DNA from: Coptis chinensis
Lineage: Eukaryota; Streptophyta; Magnoliopsida; Ranunculales; Ranunculaceae
Direction: 5' to 3'
DNA: 64,000 bases
Assembly (NCBI GenBank): GCA_015680905.1
Contig: CM027378.1
Span: 38,351,001-38,415,000, forward strand
This document shows, one piece after another, positions 11,028 through 23,017 of this stretch (the first letter of the stretch is position 1; every line of letters begins with the position of its first letter). The notes beneath the pieces are model-generated. The model was not told the origin of the DNA and searched no databases. It saw only the letters and a program-made list of their open reading frames with translations. The position numbers were made by a program, and so were the translations under genes.

Positions 11028-13326
11028 TAATTGGTTATAGTGGGGTAATGTTTAGTAGACATGGATAGTGGGTAATACTTGCTGTAAGTGGGTTGTGGAC
11101 TTGTGGTTATTATATGTTAGTGGGTAGTTTAGTAGTAGTTGCAAATTATAAATAGTTGTAACTATGGACTGAATTAGGAATGAGAAGAATATTATTGTAG
11201 TTTGAGCTTGTGTGTGAATTAGGAGGTCAAAAGCTCCTCAATAAGCTTTAATAATACTAGCTTATGTGCACGCCCTATGGGCGTCAGATTGAATCAGTGC
11301 TACACCAGCAGTTCCTCCAAAACTTTGTCCCATAAAAGAACTTCAACTTTGACATCCGTAAGTGAAATATGTCCAAAATGAAAATTGACAACAAAAAAAT
11401 TCGACATGCCCCCACATAAATCAAAATTTAACAAAAAAATTCTCACAAGTGACATGTACTCATTTAGTGCTAGAAATCATGAAATGCGAGGGATCACATA
11501 GAGAACATTGTGTATAATCGCACAAATATGTTTATAACTTTGTTAACTGCGCATTGTTCTAAGTAATTTATTCTGAACAATGCAACTTTTTTTTTTCCAG
11601 TTTCTAATTTTTTTTTTTTTTTTTAATAATATGGTCGAACAATTAAGTCTTGGAAGTTGGTAACTGTAAACAATACATAAGTGCATGGTCTATTCTACAT
11701 CAATATTCGTTTGAAATTATATATGGTTTAAATTCAACATAGAAAACATTCAAACCTAATGAGTAGAGCCCCTAGAGGTTAAAGATCTCAAGACGCACAT
11801 TAAAATCCAACAGTGCAAACACTGGAAAAGTTTAATTTAATTTGATGTTGCCCATCAATACACAATGTGACAATGTGATAAAACAATGTCATAGGTTGTC
11901 ATAAAACTACAAATATATGTGCATATTGTAGTATTGGAACACCAAAATTTGTACACTCAAGTTATTGACGACTGAAATAAATTGATTCAACATAGTTTAT
12001 ACATGTACTATAGGTGAAAACAACCAAGTAGTCAACTGCATGTCTCCTTGTTATGTATTAGTGAATAGGAAATAAGAAAGTGGAAAAGAATATGCGTCCA
12101 TTTTAAACTAAGTTTAAAACTTACATGGTGATATACAACTTTCAATCTTTTTCCAAGATACAGTACGTAATTACACATTGCATAAACATGAAGTGAAAAA
12201 TCACAAAAAGTTCCCATAAACTAAGCAAGTAAAAGAACGGACTTGAGTTCTGCAACTGCATGGCACCACATAACCTGCAACACACAATGATTGGATTAAA
12301 TGTGAGCACTTGAGATTTGGAAATTCATCAAATATGTATATCATGAAATTGACGTATTGCTAAGTACAAAGAAAATGAAGCAAACACCGAGGTTGCACTT
12401 GTTAGAAGGAACATCTCCCTGATTCAGTTTTGAGCACATAAACAATAACCCATCTCATATCCTAAGAATTATGCATATTACAAAATGATCAATAATAGTT
12501 TGTGCTGCATATATCAAACTATATATTCGTATTAGGCAGATCATGTCTCAGCATATAGCAAACTAAATAGTCTCAGTTCATAAGCCAGTCAATTGTGAAT
12601 TATTTCAACTCAAACAAACAATAACATCATTAAAGTAAGAGCCAACACTACAAAATAACTAAGTGTGGCACCTAATACATGATACCAGATCACACTATAA
12701 GTGAATCCACACACTGCTCGATTTATTGCAATTTACTGAAACCCAACACGTTATATACTTGCACAACCGCCTTATATATAATCTATAGAGAGAAGCTCCT
12801 CCGCAAACACGTAAAACTAATTAGTCGTAATTTAATGGGTTCTTTACTTTTAAAGATATAAAAAATGTGGGAAATAGGTAATCTGTTTGCTAAAAAATAC
12901 ATATAAACAGGCAAAGGAGGTAATGTCGACGTAAGCGAAGATGAAAAAGCAATACTCGGCAACAAAGGCTCTGTCGACCATGGTAGAGGTGGGATTGTTC
13001 GTAGATGATGTACTTGGGTTGGTCACAGTATAGACTTAAGGGATGCAAAGGGCAAAAGAAAAATTCATCATGAAGGAAACAAACAAACCATTAAAGTATA
13101 TACACATACAAGAAATAATTGACTGCCACATTTAGCCCAAAGTGAATCGATGAATGTAAGAACAAACCTTAAATAGCTAAAGTACTGCAAACATGTTTAT
13201 CTCACCTATAAGAGCTTTGGAATGCTAAAATTGTAGTTATTGACGAAACAACATAAAAGTTATGGGAAGAATTCAAAATAGTTCAACGTCATAGACATGA
13301 AGTATGGATTATGAGCAGAAGCATAC
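11028..13326. other. intergenic DNA without recognised gene
   Basis: AT-rich sequence with short homopolymer runs (for example about 11588-11627). I found no convincing exon, RNA gene or element with defined ends. Confidence 0.5.
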
Positions 13327-14198
13327 CTTTCCAACCATGGCTTCATTGGCATTGTCCCACAATAATCCTTGATTAGTGTAGCCTCCAGACTCCAGTAAGA
13401 CCCATGCACCCATGCACCCAACATAGATATCTAAAAAAAAACACTTAGAAATGGAAGAAATAACAACTCAAACCAATATAGATAATCTGTTAAAGTTGCA
13501 TTCTTGCAGCAGGGCATGTAACTGAATCTACATTATCAAAGGCAAGTAAATGTAAAAAAGAAGAAGGGATAGAACAGAAAAGGTAAGCACAAGAGCGCAC
13601 GATGAACATGTACAAATCCCTCTAAACATATTACAAATCTAAATGTAGAGTCGCCCGTTACTACAAATCTAATCTGAAAATGTTTGCACCAACCACCATT
13701 GTGCTACTAAAACCCTATGTTACATGGACACGCCATATTTTAAAAATAATTCATGTCGGATATGTATCCACGTGTTTGTGTTGTATGGAATATGTCTCAA
13801 TTTTGTATGTTTCGTTATATCATAGACTTGTATCCGTGTTGGATATATACCGACACGCATATCCATGTCAATGTAACTTAGCTAAAAACAGTATTTTGTA
13901 GTGGCGAAGCGAATTGATTCGATCAAATTTAAATGACATTGGATGGAACTCTCAAACATGCATTCTTACAAAATTGGGGGTAATATTGAACTATGTGAAA
14001 CAAATGATCAACTGAAGAACATCTACTTTAGGTAGGCAAAAGTATGTGTTCTTTTGTTTGAAATCCAAACTCATTGCAATAGAAGTTAAACTACCATACC
14101 TCATCAGCCTCAGCGATTCTACCACAATAATGCAAGCTCCCAGTCCCTTGCTCATTGAATTTTTGTTTTCCTCTAGTCTTCCATGATGAATACCGTAC
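13327..14198 (-). pseudogene. two spliced exons of an unidentified protein
   Basis: Two - strand exons with good splice signals join in frame. Exon 14100-14198 is preceded by AG and followed by GTATGG; exon 13327-13430 follows TTTAG and ends before GTATGC. Together they encode about 67 residues including SSWKTRGKQKFNEQGTGSLH and CGRIAEADE, then GSYWSLEATLIKDYCG and PMKPWLE. I do not recognise the family. The open frame across both exons, a canonical intron and a coding-like composition support real exons. No further exons could be assigned, so I call it a partial gene. It could also be part of an intact gene whose other exons I missed. Confidence 0.45.
13680..13890. mobile_element. short MITE with GTTACATTGACA-type ends
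   Basis: The left end (TATGTTACATGGACACG, about 13717) and the right end (ATGTCAATGTAACTTAG, about 13865-13881) are inverted repeats. A related element sits at 51550-51832. The interior has GACACG/CGTGTC-rich palindromes and no coding capacity. Confidence 0.45.
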
Positions 14199-14702
14199 CT
14201 ATTTTAATTCAAAAGCACATGAACAAAGTATATCGATTACATAAATATCTGCAAAGCTTTTCCACATAAACCTGTTCCAGTATGTAAGAAAGATGTTTAA
14301 TTTTTCAAGAACGCTTAAGGTTTTTAATGAAGTACATGTGACGAAACCACATGTAGCTATTCACTCTAGTTATCAGAACTATAAAAAAAAACATGTAAAC
14401 ATTTTATATTGAGTGGACCTCTATGATAATTGATGCAAATAATACAAAACAATTATAAAGTTATTCCTTCAATTCCGATACAAATATATACCAATATTTG
14501 TACGATCAAAAGAACGGAATAACAAAAGACTAACATGGACTAAATAGGCGAAAGGTTAAATATTTCAGCCACCTGCACCCTTAAAGAAACAACAATAAGG
14601 CAAATGTATTATTGGTTTGGCTCTTGCTCACTTAGTTTGGTGTCTTGGTGAACCGGGCAAGCATGGTGCATGTTTCCCAATAGTACTGTGTTTGGTGTCA
14701 TG

Positions 14703-15110
14703 GGTGTAATACCCCGTGGGGCTATACTGAAAAGGTGCATATCTTGTGGGGAGAGGTTGCATCAGGTATGTGGAAAAGTGCCTAACCTGTGGGGTGACGG
14801 TTGCGCCATATATGCATTCTACCACTTGGGAAGTTGTTTGAGATTTGGGGCTTAAGTCATTGATCTACCAAATCCTAACGTTGGGGCCTTTTCCAGAACG
14901 TTTGCTTATGAATTCCGTGGGAACTTCGTAGTTAAGCGTGCTTCGGTGGAAGTGATCCAAGGATATATGGGTGACCTCCTGGGAAGCAGCTGTCCGCAGT
15001 CAAAACCCCACACTATCGGATGTCCGCAGTGGCTAAATGGGGAGAGTATCGACATGGTAGGAAGCGGTGGATGATTACAATGGGCATGCCCCTTACGGCC
15101 TTACCAGCTC
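14703..15110 (+). mobile_element. Cassandra-like TRIM LTR carrying 5S rRNA sequence
   Basis: A TGTAATACCCC start at about 14703 is followed by a 5S-rRNA-derived block at 14911-14987. Cassandra retrotransposons are known small non-autonomous elements whose LTRs contain 5S rRNA with its pol III promoter. The downstream ATGTCCGCAGTGG-type sequence also resembles the tail of Cassandra LTRs. I did not find a partner LTR or a clear primer-binding site, so this is probably a solo or truncated LTR. The exact ends are uncertain. Confidence 0.55.
14911..14987 (+). repeat. 5S rRNA-derived segment
   Basis: The order of motifs AGTTAAGCGTGCTT, then ATGGGTGACCTCCTGGGAAG, matches the internal promoter (box A and box C) of plant 5S rRNA, at the right spacing. 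The 5' third of a normal 5S gene is missing and several positions differ, so it is not a functional 5S gene. Confidence 0.75.
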
Positions 15111-15958
15111 TAAAGCTTTTCCAAGGAAACCAGCTCGGCAAAGGAGATGATCATGCAATAATAATGTTCAATTATAGAGGCTCAAATTACCCTATCTCTG
15201 CCACCTGAGTTTAAAAATTAGGACACCCTCTAAAGCAAATTGTTCTCCCCCACATTCATCTTATATCATGAAAACCCAATTTAACCTATTTTAACTTATA
15301 AGCTCCGTAGTCTATTAAGCTGAAGCTCATAAGAAAGTAGACCTTAAACTCAAACAAACTATGCGTTTCATATTGCAACCATAGTAGCTTATATGACAAA
15401 ATTTCAGTTTCATACATACACATCTTTGATAGTTTCCCTTTCATATTGAATGCAACTAAATCTCTAATCCACATAACTGATATGTGTACATGCCTTTTTA
15501 GAAGAGTGGCATATCACGTAGGCAGTAGTCCTATTTATGTTATATTCATGGATCAAATTTATTATATATAACATTCAAGGAATTCCATCTCCCCATCAAA
15601 CAAAAGTCGTGCTGTTGCAATAGCTAGACCATTCAAAGTTGTAAACATTATGAAATCATGCATCCAGAACAGCTTAGCCAGTGCACAATTCAAAAGTAGC
15701 CAAATGGATATGAATAGTGGCACAAACAAAGTCATAAACTATAAGACATTAAACATTCAATCAATTGTATATTGTAAATTTTATTAAATTCGTGGGTATG
15801 GCTTTGGCAATACCCCCTCGATCATATTGAGTTATTGACCTTAGAACCAATAACAAATTATTGAAAGCAATTCCTTCAACACAATGACTCGAAAATGATA
15901 ACAATAAATCAATTGGTTTGAAGAAGAGGATGCATACTTGGTTGGTAGCAGTCACATG

Positions 15959-16768
15959 TCATTGTTGATCATCTTCACCCCACTTCTCGAACAATTCTTC
16001 AACGGATTGATTACTATAAAAAACAATTCTCCAAACCAAAAAAAAAATCACTGAAACATCATAAAAATAAAATCATGAATGATAGATATCATCAATTACA
16101 ATTATCATATCATTACAAAAACTCAAATCAAGGCTGTCAATAATCAAAAAGATCAAACAAATTCATTTTTTTTTTTACCTTGATTGAATCGCTGGAAGTT
16201 GTTCTAATCAGAGAACTGAATTTGAGAGAGAGAGAGAGAGAGAGCACTTTTGAAAATCATAGAACTCATATTCAGTAAATGATCAAATTGGTCAAGCTTA
16301 ACTACTGATTCAAACAACATTTTGGCTAACCTTTCATCTTTTTCAGCATCATAGTAACACCCTTGATTTTGTGCACCCAATATTAATTTCTTCCAAACTG
16401 AATCACTATTTAACAGGGTTGGTCCACGACCCAAAATCCAAAGGCAGTACCTACAATTGAAGCACACAACTCAGTTACACTAAGTTGATATATTTTGTGC
16501 CGGAAAAAATATAAGAGACTTAAAATAATACTTTTAAGCATTTTCACCTTGCCCTTGTAAAACCCACATTTGTCCTTTGAAGGTTTGAAAGGAAACCTAC
16601 ATAACCATTTCCATTAGATCTCACGGTAGAGATAATTATCACATCATCCTTACCTCCTTCAAACCCATCTATAGAGGGAACACTCACTGAGTAGTTACTT
16701 TTCATTCCATATTGGTCTCCAAGTTTAGCTTAAAGTACAAAAACTTGAGCTTTATATTGGGACATTAC
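15959..16768 (-). pseudogene. SEN1/MAA3-type superfamily 1 RNA helicase remnant
   Basis: Two - strand exons (16545-16768 and 16204-16450) match the C-terminal helicase core of plant SEN1-like (MAGATAMA3-type) helicases. The first gives [32 protein letters not shown] and [11 protein letters not shown], which are motifs V and VI. The second continues YCLWILGRGPTLLNSDSVWK, NQGCYYDAEKD and LDQFDHLLNM. The intron is GT-AG and in frame. The first exon has an in-frame TAA near 16730. A GA repeat (16222-16243) replaces part of the tail. A possible last exon near 15959-16013 (SVEELFEKWGEDDQQ, stop) is weaker. The N-terminal half and the ATP-binding motif I are absent, so this is a pseudogene fragment. 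Confidence 0.75.
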
Positions 16769-18590
16769 ACAACCACTTCGCATCTTATCAGAATTAATCA
16801 ATGCTGCCACAACAATGACCTTCATAAATCACTTATACATTATGAAATGCATTAAGAGAAAGCAAGTCTTAAATGGTTTAGCACTATTTGACCAGTATTT
16901 GCTTTAAATATCTGAAGGACACAATGCCAAGAAGAAATAAATTAGCAGCAAAATGAAAAGCAATGTTCTGAAATGAAAAGTTGGAGCAAAACTTACTGAA
17001 CATCCAAATCGACTCGACCACATACCCATTAGTATATCAGGTTCATTTGAAGGGAACAACAGTTTGAAAGAACGCCTCATAATATTGAGGCATATGCTTC
17101 AAAAATAGCGTATGAAAAGGTTCCAGGAACAGCACGGTTCCTGCTCGGAGTGGAACCCTTACAGCGAAAGTTTGCAGTAGTCTATCGAACAACTTGTTCA
17201 CGAAGAGGATCTCAGATGCATACCGAATTGTGGAAGCCAATATAAGAGATGAAGGAGGAGAGAGGATCTTAGATCCACACCCAATTCTAGGTAAACCCCA
17301 AAAACCGAAACCCAATATCTCTAACTTTAGGGAAAAAAAAACAGTATAAAGAAAGAAAAGTACACCAGGGCTTTGTGGTACAATAAGATAAGGTGGCACT
17401 TCGGGCTAGATCCATGCAGATGAGAAAATCTATATTCAACGAAAGAAATACCTGTAACTCCATGAAGCTGAAAATTTTCTAGAAATGAACAATAGTTAGT
17501 TTAGTACGAACTCAAACCAAACGGATAAACCCATTTTCATCAATTTAAACACACCCCCAATGTCTACAACAATGTGGTAAGGTGGTAAAATTAGTGGACA
17601 ACACTACTCACTGTTAACTTCCAATGCGAAACAATACATCTTTGTCAGCAAGGTAAGGTCTTCCCATCTTCATCACTGAAGAATTTCTTAATTGTGCTCC
17701 ATAGGAAATTAGATAAACATAAATTAAATTATCCTTTCAGCTGAGTTGCCTAACCTTTCAACGTGGTAATTCTGCAATGAAACAAATCAAACAATAAGTC
17801 GAAAATAAAATTTTCAGAACTGAGATCAAATTAAACAAAGGGTATTGCAGATATCATACAAAGGAGATATGGGTTTAGCTCAAATTCATTTCTGAGCACG
17901 CATAACAGTGAAATTTGTCTGAAGTCCTTCTTTAGTTCTGTTCAATCTAACCGGAATTGGAAGCATAAAGCAAAAACCAGTACTGGAAAAAGTTCATGAA
18001 GAAAGGAGGGGAAGTTGAAAGAACTAAGTATTAATGGTAGTTAAGTGGGTATTAATGGTATTTAAGTGGGTATTAATGGCAAGCAACACCGCGTACATGT
18101 CAATATAGGCGTGGATTTGGTTTTTGTCCTGAATTTACATAAAACTCCTTTGTCTGTGTGTTGTAATTGAAGGGTATAAATAGAAATAAAAAAATTAAAT
18201 GACGAAATAGTCCTTTTTAAAGACATTGAATAATATTTTTTTGTATTTAATTAGGGGTATTAGGTGGTAGAAAAAAGGCTGGTCTAATTTAAAAGGCCAG
18301 GTTAATTATGGTGTATTTTACTAATAGAGATGTGTTTTCAATACAATCACTTCAAGATTGTATCATAATATTATTTGACACCTACAAGACTCACAAAGCA
18401 CAAGTTTACCAATCGAACTTAGGTGTTCTCAGTGCGTGCCAGGGGGGTTCCAGGGTATGCCCTGGTTCACCCAAAATTTTGAAAGAAAAAGTACGTACTA
18501 CTTTTCACGCCTTAAATTCTCCCTTTCATTAAGGCTTGAGCATATCTTTATTTCGTGAATTGTCAATATTGCCCTATTTAGAGTAATAGC
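16768..18590. other. intergenic DNA without recognised gene
   Basis: Non-coding stretch upstream of the helicase remnant. The longest open frame (17043-17399, -) shows no familiar protein pattern. A short direct repeat of GTGGGTATTAATGG occurs at about 18047-18080. Confidence 0.45.
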
Positions 18591-18592
18591 AG

Positions 18593-18730
18593 TTCTAGAG
18601 TACACCCTTATGGGTGCGCTGGTACAATCCACCCTTGATTAAAGACTCTGTCATGCAATACACCCTCAGTCCTTGCCTGATGGAGGGCCCAAATGTGATA
18701 GTGCAAGTACAACCTGCGTACTCTAGAATT
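18593..18730. mobile_element. small MITE-like inverted repeat
   Basis: TTCTAGAGTAC at the left (about 18591) and GTACTCTAGAA at the right (about 18718) are inverted, with further loosely complementary sequence inside (GGTACAA / AAGTACAACC). The target duplication is not clear. Confidence 0.35.
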
Positions 18731-18867
18731 TGGTTTAGAGTAAAATAGAGTAAAGACATGTTATATCTGTTATTCTGCTGCTGAGGGTCTAAGAGTAGTT
18801 TCCCACTTTATATTAGTTAGTCTCTCTGAATTAGCCCACATGGTATTGCTATTGTAAGTTTCTCATA

Positions 18868-19320
18868 TTAGAGCATATCTTCAATGGGGGGTGTAAACCG
18901 TTTAGAGTGGAAAGTTTACACGCCAAGTGTCAAAAAACTCTATCCAATGGAGGTACTAAACCGTAAATAATAGGCTATTAGTTGATAGAAGGGGTGGGGA
19001 ATTCCCCATCTTGCTATCAGTTGATAAATAGCCCGGGTGACACTTGAACACATGTCTGAAAAAAACATTCTGACGTCACTTGGAGTGTCGTCCCTATTTA
19101 TTTCTAAAGTCACAATTTGAAAATTTTAAACTCGGACGTCACTTCAAGTGTCATCCGAATTTAAAATTGAACTTTTTTACACTTCTCCATTAGAAACAAT
19201 AGATAGTGGATATTTATGGACTATACAATAATTTGCAATTGGAGTAGTAAAATCCTAATGACATCTAAGTGAAGCCTATGTGGAGGTGTAGTTTTATACT
19301 CTCCATTGGAAATGCCCTTA
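18868..19320. mobile_element. Tourist-type (PIF/Harbinger) MITE, 447 bp
   Basis: Element 18871-19317 has ends GAGCATATCTTCAATGG and, reverse-complemented, GGGCATTTCCAATGG. It is flanked by TTA on both sides (18868-18870 and 19318-19320). A TTA/TAA target duplication with such ends is typical of Tourist MITEs. The interior is non-coding. Confidence 0.7.
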
Positions 19321-20290
19321 TATGTAAGCATGCTCCTCCAACCACCAGAAGCCACATGGCATTTCATTTACCTTTTATATAGGGAGAAAAAAAAAATTGG
19401 CAAAGAAATGAGAGATTAGACAATTAGATGCACCTTATCATTGAAAATTAAATCAATTAACAAAATAAACAATATAATGAACTAAGCTTTATAATTCAAA
19501 TTTGAAAATTCCATTTCCTAAACTATAATAGATTTTGATTTTAAACAATTAAAATTATAAACTAAAAATTGTTTGTTTGTATAACAATAGTAATAAAAAG
19601 CAAATAAATAAAACTAAAACAATGGAAAAAAAAAAAAAAAAAAAAAAATGTGGCGTGTTACTGACTTTGCTAGCAAAGAGTACTGATCTCATTTAAAACA
19701 GGTTTGCCAATAAATAAATAAATAAATAAAAATTGAGTAAAATTTATAGTGCTAATCGTTCACTCTAGAATAAATTCATAGCTCTGCCACTGGGTGTTTT
19801 GAGACCAGATTTAAAATAACAAATTATGTTGTCATTTTAATAATATAAAATGTTGGTTGAATTTGGCATCCATACCCATTGCATGACTTCAGCATGAAAA
19901 TTAACTTTTCAATGACCACACTCTTAACTTGTTTTTAGCACTATAAGGCAGTTGAACTCTTGAAGATGGCACACAAGGTAATAGACAACAATATAATGTC
20001 AGTTATTTCCAACGGGTATGATTTTTAGGAGGATAGAATTTGCATTCATAAAAAAAAGCTAGCTGTGCAACTTGTTGCCACACTAGTTGTACTATACATT
20101 TGACTCTCTTAAAAGTCAATGTTCTCCAATTCCAAGTTACCGGAATATTTTTCACATTCCGTGGAAATATTCTTTTCAAGGATCGACCCGTTTTCAGTCT
20201 AAAAGAGGAAGTGCACGGGCAAGAGTCCAACAAAGAGGATAAGTGAAGCAGCGTTATTAACAAAGTTTGACTTAAAAACGGATTGATGTG
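19321..20290. other. AT-rich DNA with poly-A tract
   Basis: Contains a long A run (about 19625-19648) and an AATA repeat (about 19710-19730). No gene was recognised. Confidence 0.5.
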
Positions 20291-20311
20291 GATTGAAAAG
20301 GGTGCTATATT

Positions 20312-21685
20312 GGGCGCCACTAAAATTAGATCGGGCAGCCTCCAGCCCAAGCCCAAACAACAAAGTCCAAACAATAAAGCCCAGTACACCCCCACCAAAT
20401 CGCAAACCGGAAAAACCTATTCTTTCGGTCATCTCTCTCGCACAAAACCCTTCGACAAATTATCGCGAAACCTAACCAAAAAAATCCAAAATGCGAATTG
20501 AAGCAATCCAATCGCGAAATTGAAACAATCCAATTGAACCTTCGACGATCCAATTGAAACAATCCATAAACAATCCAATTGAAACAGTTCAGTTCCATAA
20601 ACAATAGCAAAATTGAACCCGAAAGGTTTGTAGAAAGGGTGTTTGCTTTACTTTGAGAAATAAGTAGAAAGAAGCGGAAAGGGGAGCTCACGTTTTTTGG
20701 CTCCAGCTGCTCGCCTACACGCAGAAACCACGATCGTCGAACACCCCGACCATCAAGTCTCTCCTTATGGGAATGTGATGTTTTAATTAATTCAGGTTAG
20801 TTCTTCTTAATTTTAATTTGATGAGTTATGGGAATGTGATGTTTGTCTTGTTCATCTTTATATAATATGAGAAAATGAGAGATCGAATTTCCTATATATT
20901 TTCTTCGAGAGAAACTGAAAAAGAGAATCAATGCATTGAAAGTGAACAACAAAAGATTTTTTTTTAAGGGTTATCACACATTCCTTGATTTATTCCTTGG
21001 TCTTGTTTTAGTTCTAAAAGATTTCTTCCATAATAGCAGAAAATAATAATAGTAAAAATAAAAGGAGTTTTGAAGACATGCAATCACAAACCAAGATGGT
21101 TGTTGTTAGTCAAGAACCAGTTTTTAAGAAACAAAATGGTTCTCATTCTGTTAAAAGTTTTGATCCCAGAAGGTTTGGTAATTGATATACTTTTAATGGT
21201 TTTGTAGTTATCAGAAGAAGGTGTATGAGGTGGCGAGAAGGAGGTCTTGTTCAGCTTTAGGGAGGACGTAGTCGAGCTTTTTGAATATTTGGAGGTAGAA
21301 ATTCTCAACATTTTCCTATCCTTTGTTTGAGCAATGAGCATTTGCTTTGAACTTTTAGGTTTTTACCTCTAAACAGAGTAGCAGACTAGAAGCGATAAAC
21401 AATAAAACTATTGGTAGTGGTCTGGCATTTTTTTATTGGTAGAGAATATTGTTTCGTCTGGCATTTTTTATTTCTAGTGTGGATTTATACTTCTGTTTAG
21501 ATTTCCATCCAATTTGTTGGTCTTCAGGTCTTGATCTTCGTACACTTTGAGTTGGTAGACAAGCACTTCATGTCTATCTCCTTTTGTCAAATTCTATTGA
21601 CTTTATTGACAAGTTATAGCAACATTAGCTCGGTATATTTCTTTTTTTTTTGGAGGGGTTGCCCAATCCAATTTGATGAGTGCCC
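20312..21685. mobile_element. putative MULE-like element with 29-bp terminal repeats
   Basis: The left repeat 20312-20340 (GGGCGCCACTAAAATTAGAT plus CGGGCAGCC) and the right repeat 21657-21685 are inverted copies, about 21 of 29 bases alike. The interior carries GCCCAAGCCCA-rich subterminal DNA and a tandem GAAACAATCCAATT repeat at about 20500-20600. There is no transposase. A third copy of the right-hand repeat lies at 35949-35977 in the same orientation, so the left repeat could instead pair with that one. I see no matching 9-bp target duplication for the short version. Confidence 0.4.
20495..20605 (+). repeat. short tandem repeat GAAACAATCCAATT
   Basis: Variants of GAAACAATCCAATTGAA and GAAACAATCCATAAAC recur about five times with an irregular spacing of 15-30 bases. 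Confidence 0.6.
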
Positions 21686-21895
21686 GATCATTTCTTTGAA
21701 CCTTATAAACAGAAAAAACTTGGTTATGCCATCAGTTAAAAAGAGGACAAAAAAGATGAATTGGCATACAATTCAACTAAAAATGATCCTGTACTTGTTC
21801 TATAGTTTATACAACATTTGTAGAGCACAGAGTTTCTTTTGCGTCCTTCAATAATGGCATATAAACTATCAGATTTCTTACAAACAAAATAATCA

Positions 21896-22254
21896 TAAAG
21901 GAACTGAAAGGTATACCAATGTTGCATCATCAATGACTTCTTCCTCTCAGGACAAGTAGCCTCTTCTTTGCTAGAGCTTCCATTGTCAATCTCACCCTAT
22001 AAGACGCAGTTGCAACAGCAGAAAAGAGAAGAAGTAGAATTTTCAAAAAAGGAATTATAACTAACCTCAATAGATTTAGGACAACAGAAACCCTCCAAAG
22101 ATAAATAACCTTCCACCTGACGTGAAGCAGCCCCGAATGGCCTTGGATAAGGAACCCATGCCCATGGAGGAAACACAGGATAAATTACTTTCCATTTCTC
22201 ACAGAGTGCTCTTGCATCGATGTTAAAGTCATTTTGAGAGTGTACCATCCCAAC
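21896..22254 (-). pseudogene. two exon-like blocks of an unidentified protein
   Basis: A - strand block about 22076-22251 reads GMVHSQNDFNIDARALCEKW, VIYPVFPPWAWVPYPRPFGA and EGYLSLEGFCCPKSIE. It is preceded by CTTCTAG and ends at GAG|GTTAG. A second block (about 21896-21996) after TTATAG reads GEIDNGSSSKEEATCPERKK and ends before GTAAG. The splice signals and the proline/tryptophan-rich conserved-looking first block suggest real exons. I do not recognise the family and found no other exons, so it may be a captured gene fragment. Confidence 0.4.
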
Positions 22255-23017
22255 TAGAAGAGAAACCCATGTTTATTTGATATGTAATAACTTGAGCTAA
22301 CTTAAAACAAGAAAAAAATATATCAGTATATAATAGTCATCATCACTTACAGATTATTGCCTGCTCAAAAGCTTATGAAAACGACAAATAAATGTTAAAA
22401 ATCATTAATTTAGAGAAAACTTACTTAATGAAAGAAGTCGATCGTTTTTGTAATTTTTAAGGAAAAAAAATTTGGACCATTTCTCGATTTGTGCGTGTCA
22501 TCCTTGCCCGGGCAAGGATGACACACACGTGTAAGTAATGAGAGTATTGAATGAGAGATCAAGTGTAGCATTTGAAAGTATTGAATGAGAGATCAAGAAA
22601 CTTTCTTGGTGCAATACCAGGGCCAGGGTGCGTCATGGGTTCCCAACGACTTTAGGACAGGTCTTGGACATAGCTCAGTTGGAGCCTGACTACTTGGATC
22701 TGTTGGGGTAGCAAGGTTTCCTAAGACAAAGTTCTAGCGTTTCACGCTATGCATATTGGCTTGGTCTTTGTGCCATCAATATATTGCTTGTATGAACTTC
22801 TTATATAGGTGGAAAACTATATTTCCACTATAAACTTAAAGGGAACACTAGAAATTCTTCTCCAGAGACTGAGTATAGAAACTAGTCTTGGTCACATCCG
22901 TGACACCGTAGCTCAAATGACTGAAAAATTCATTGCTTTGAGTTTAACAGACTCTAGATTGCCTAAAGTATTTGATAAGAGCCCAAAACTGTAGTTTTAA
23001 CCCCTTAATAATCATAC

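Noticed and set aside
20003..20398. 131-codon - strand frame
   Set aside because: No recognisable domain. It overlaps the MULE-type terminal repeat and AT-rich flank.
22660..22740. tRNA-like box A (TAGCTCAGTTGG) suggesting a tRNA gene or SINE
   Set aside because: No convincing box B at the right distance and no cloverleaf pairing by eye. Left unannotated.
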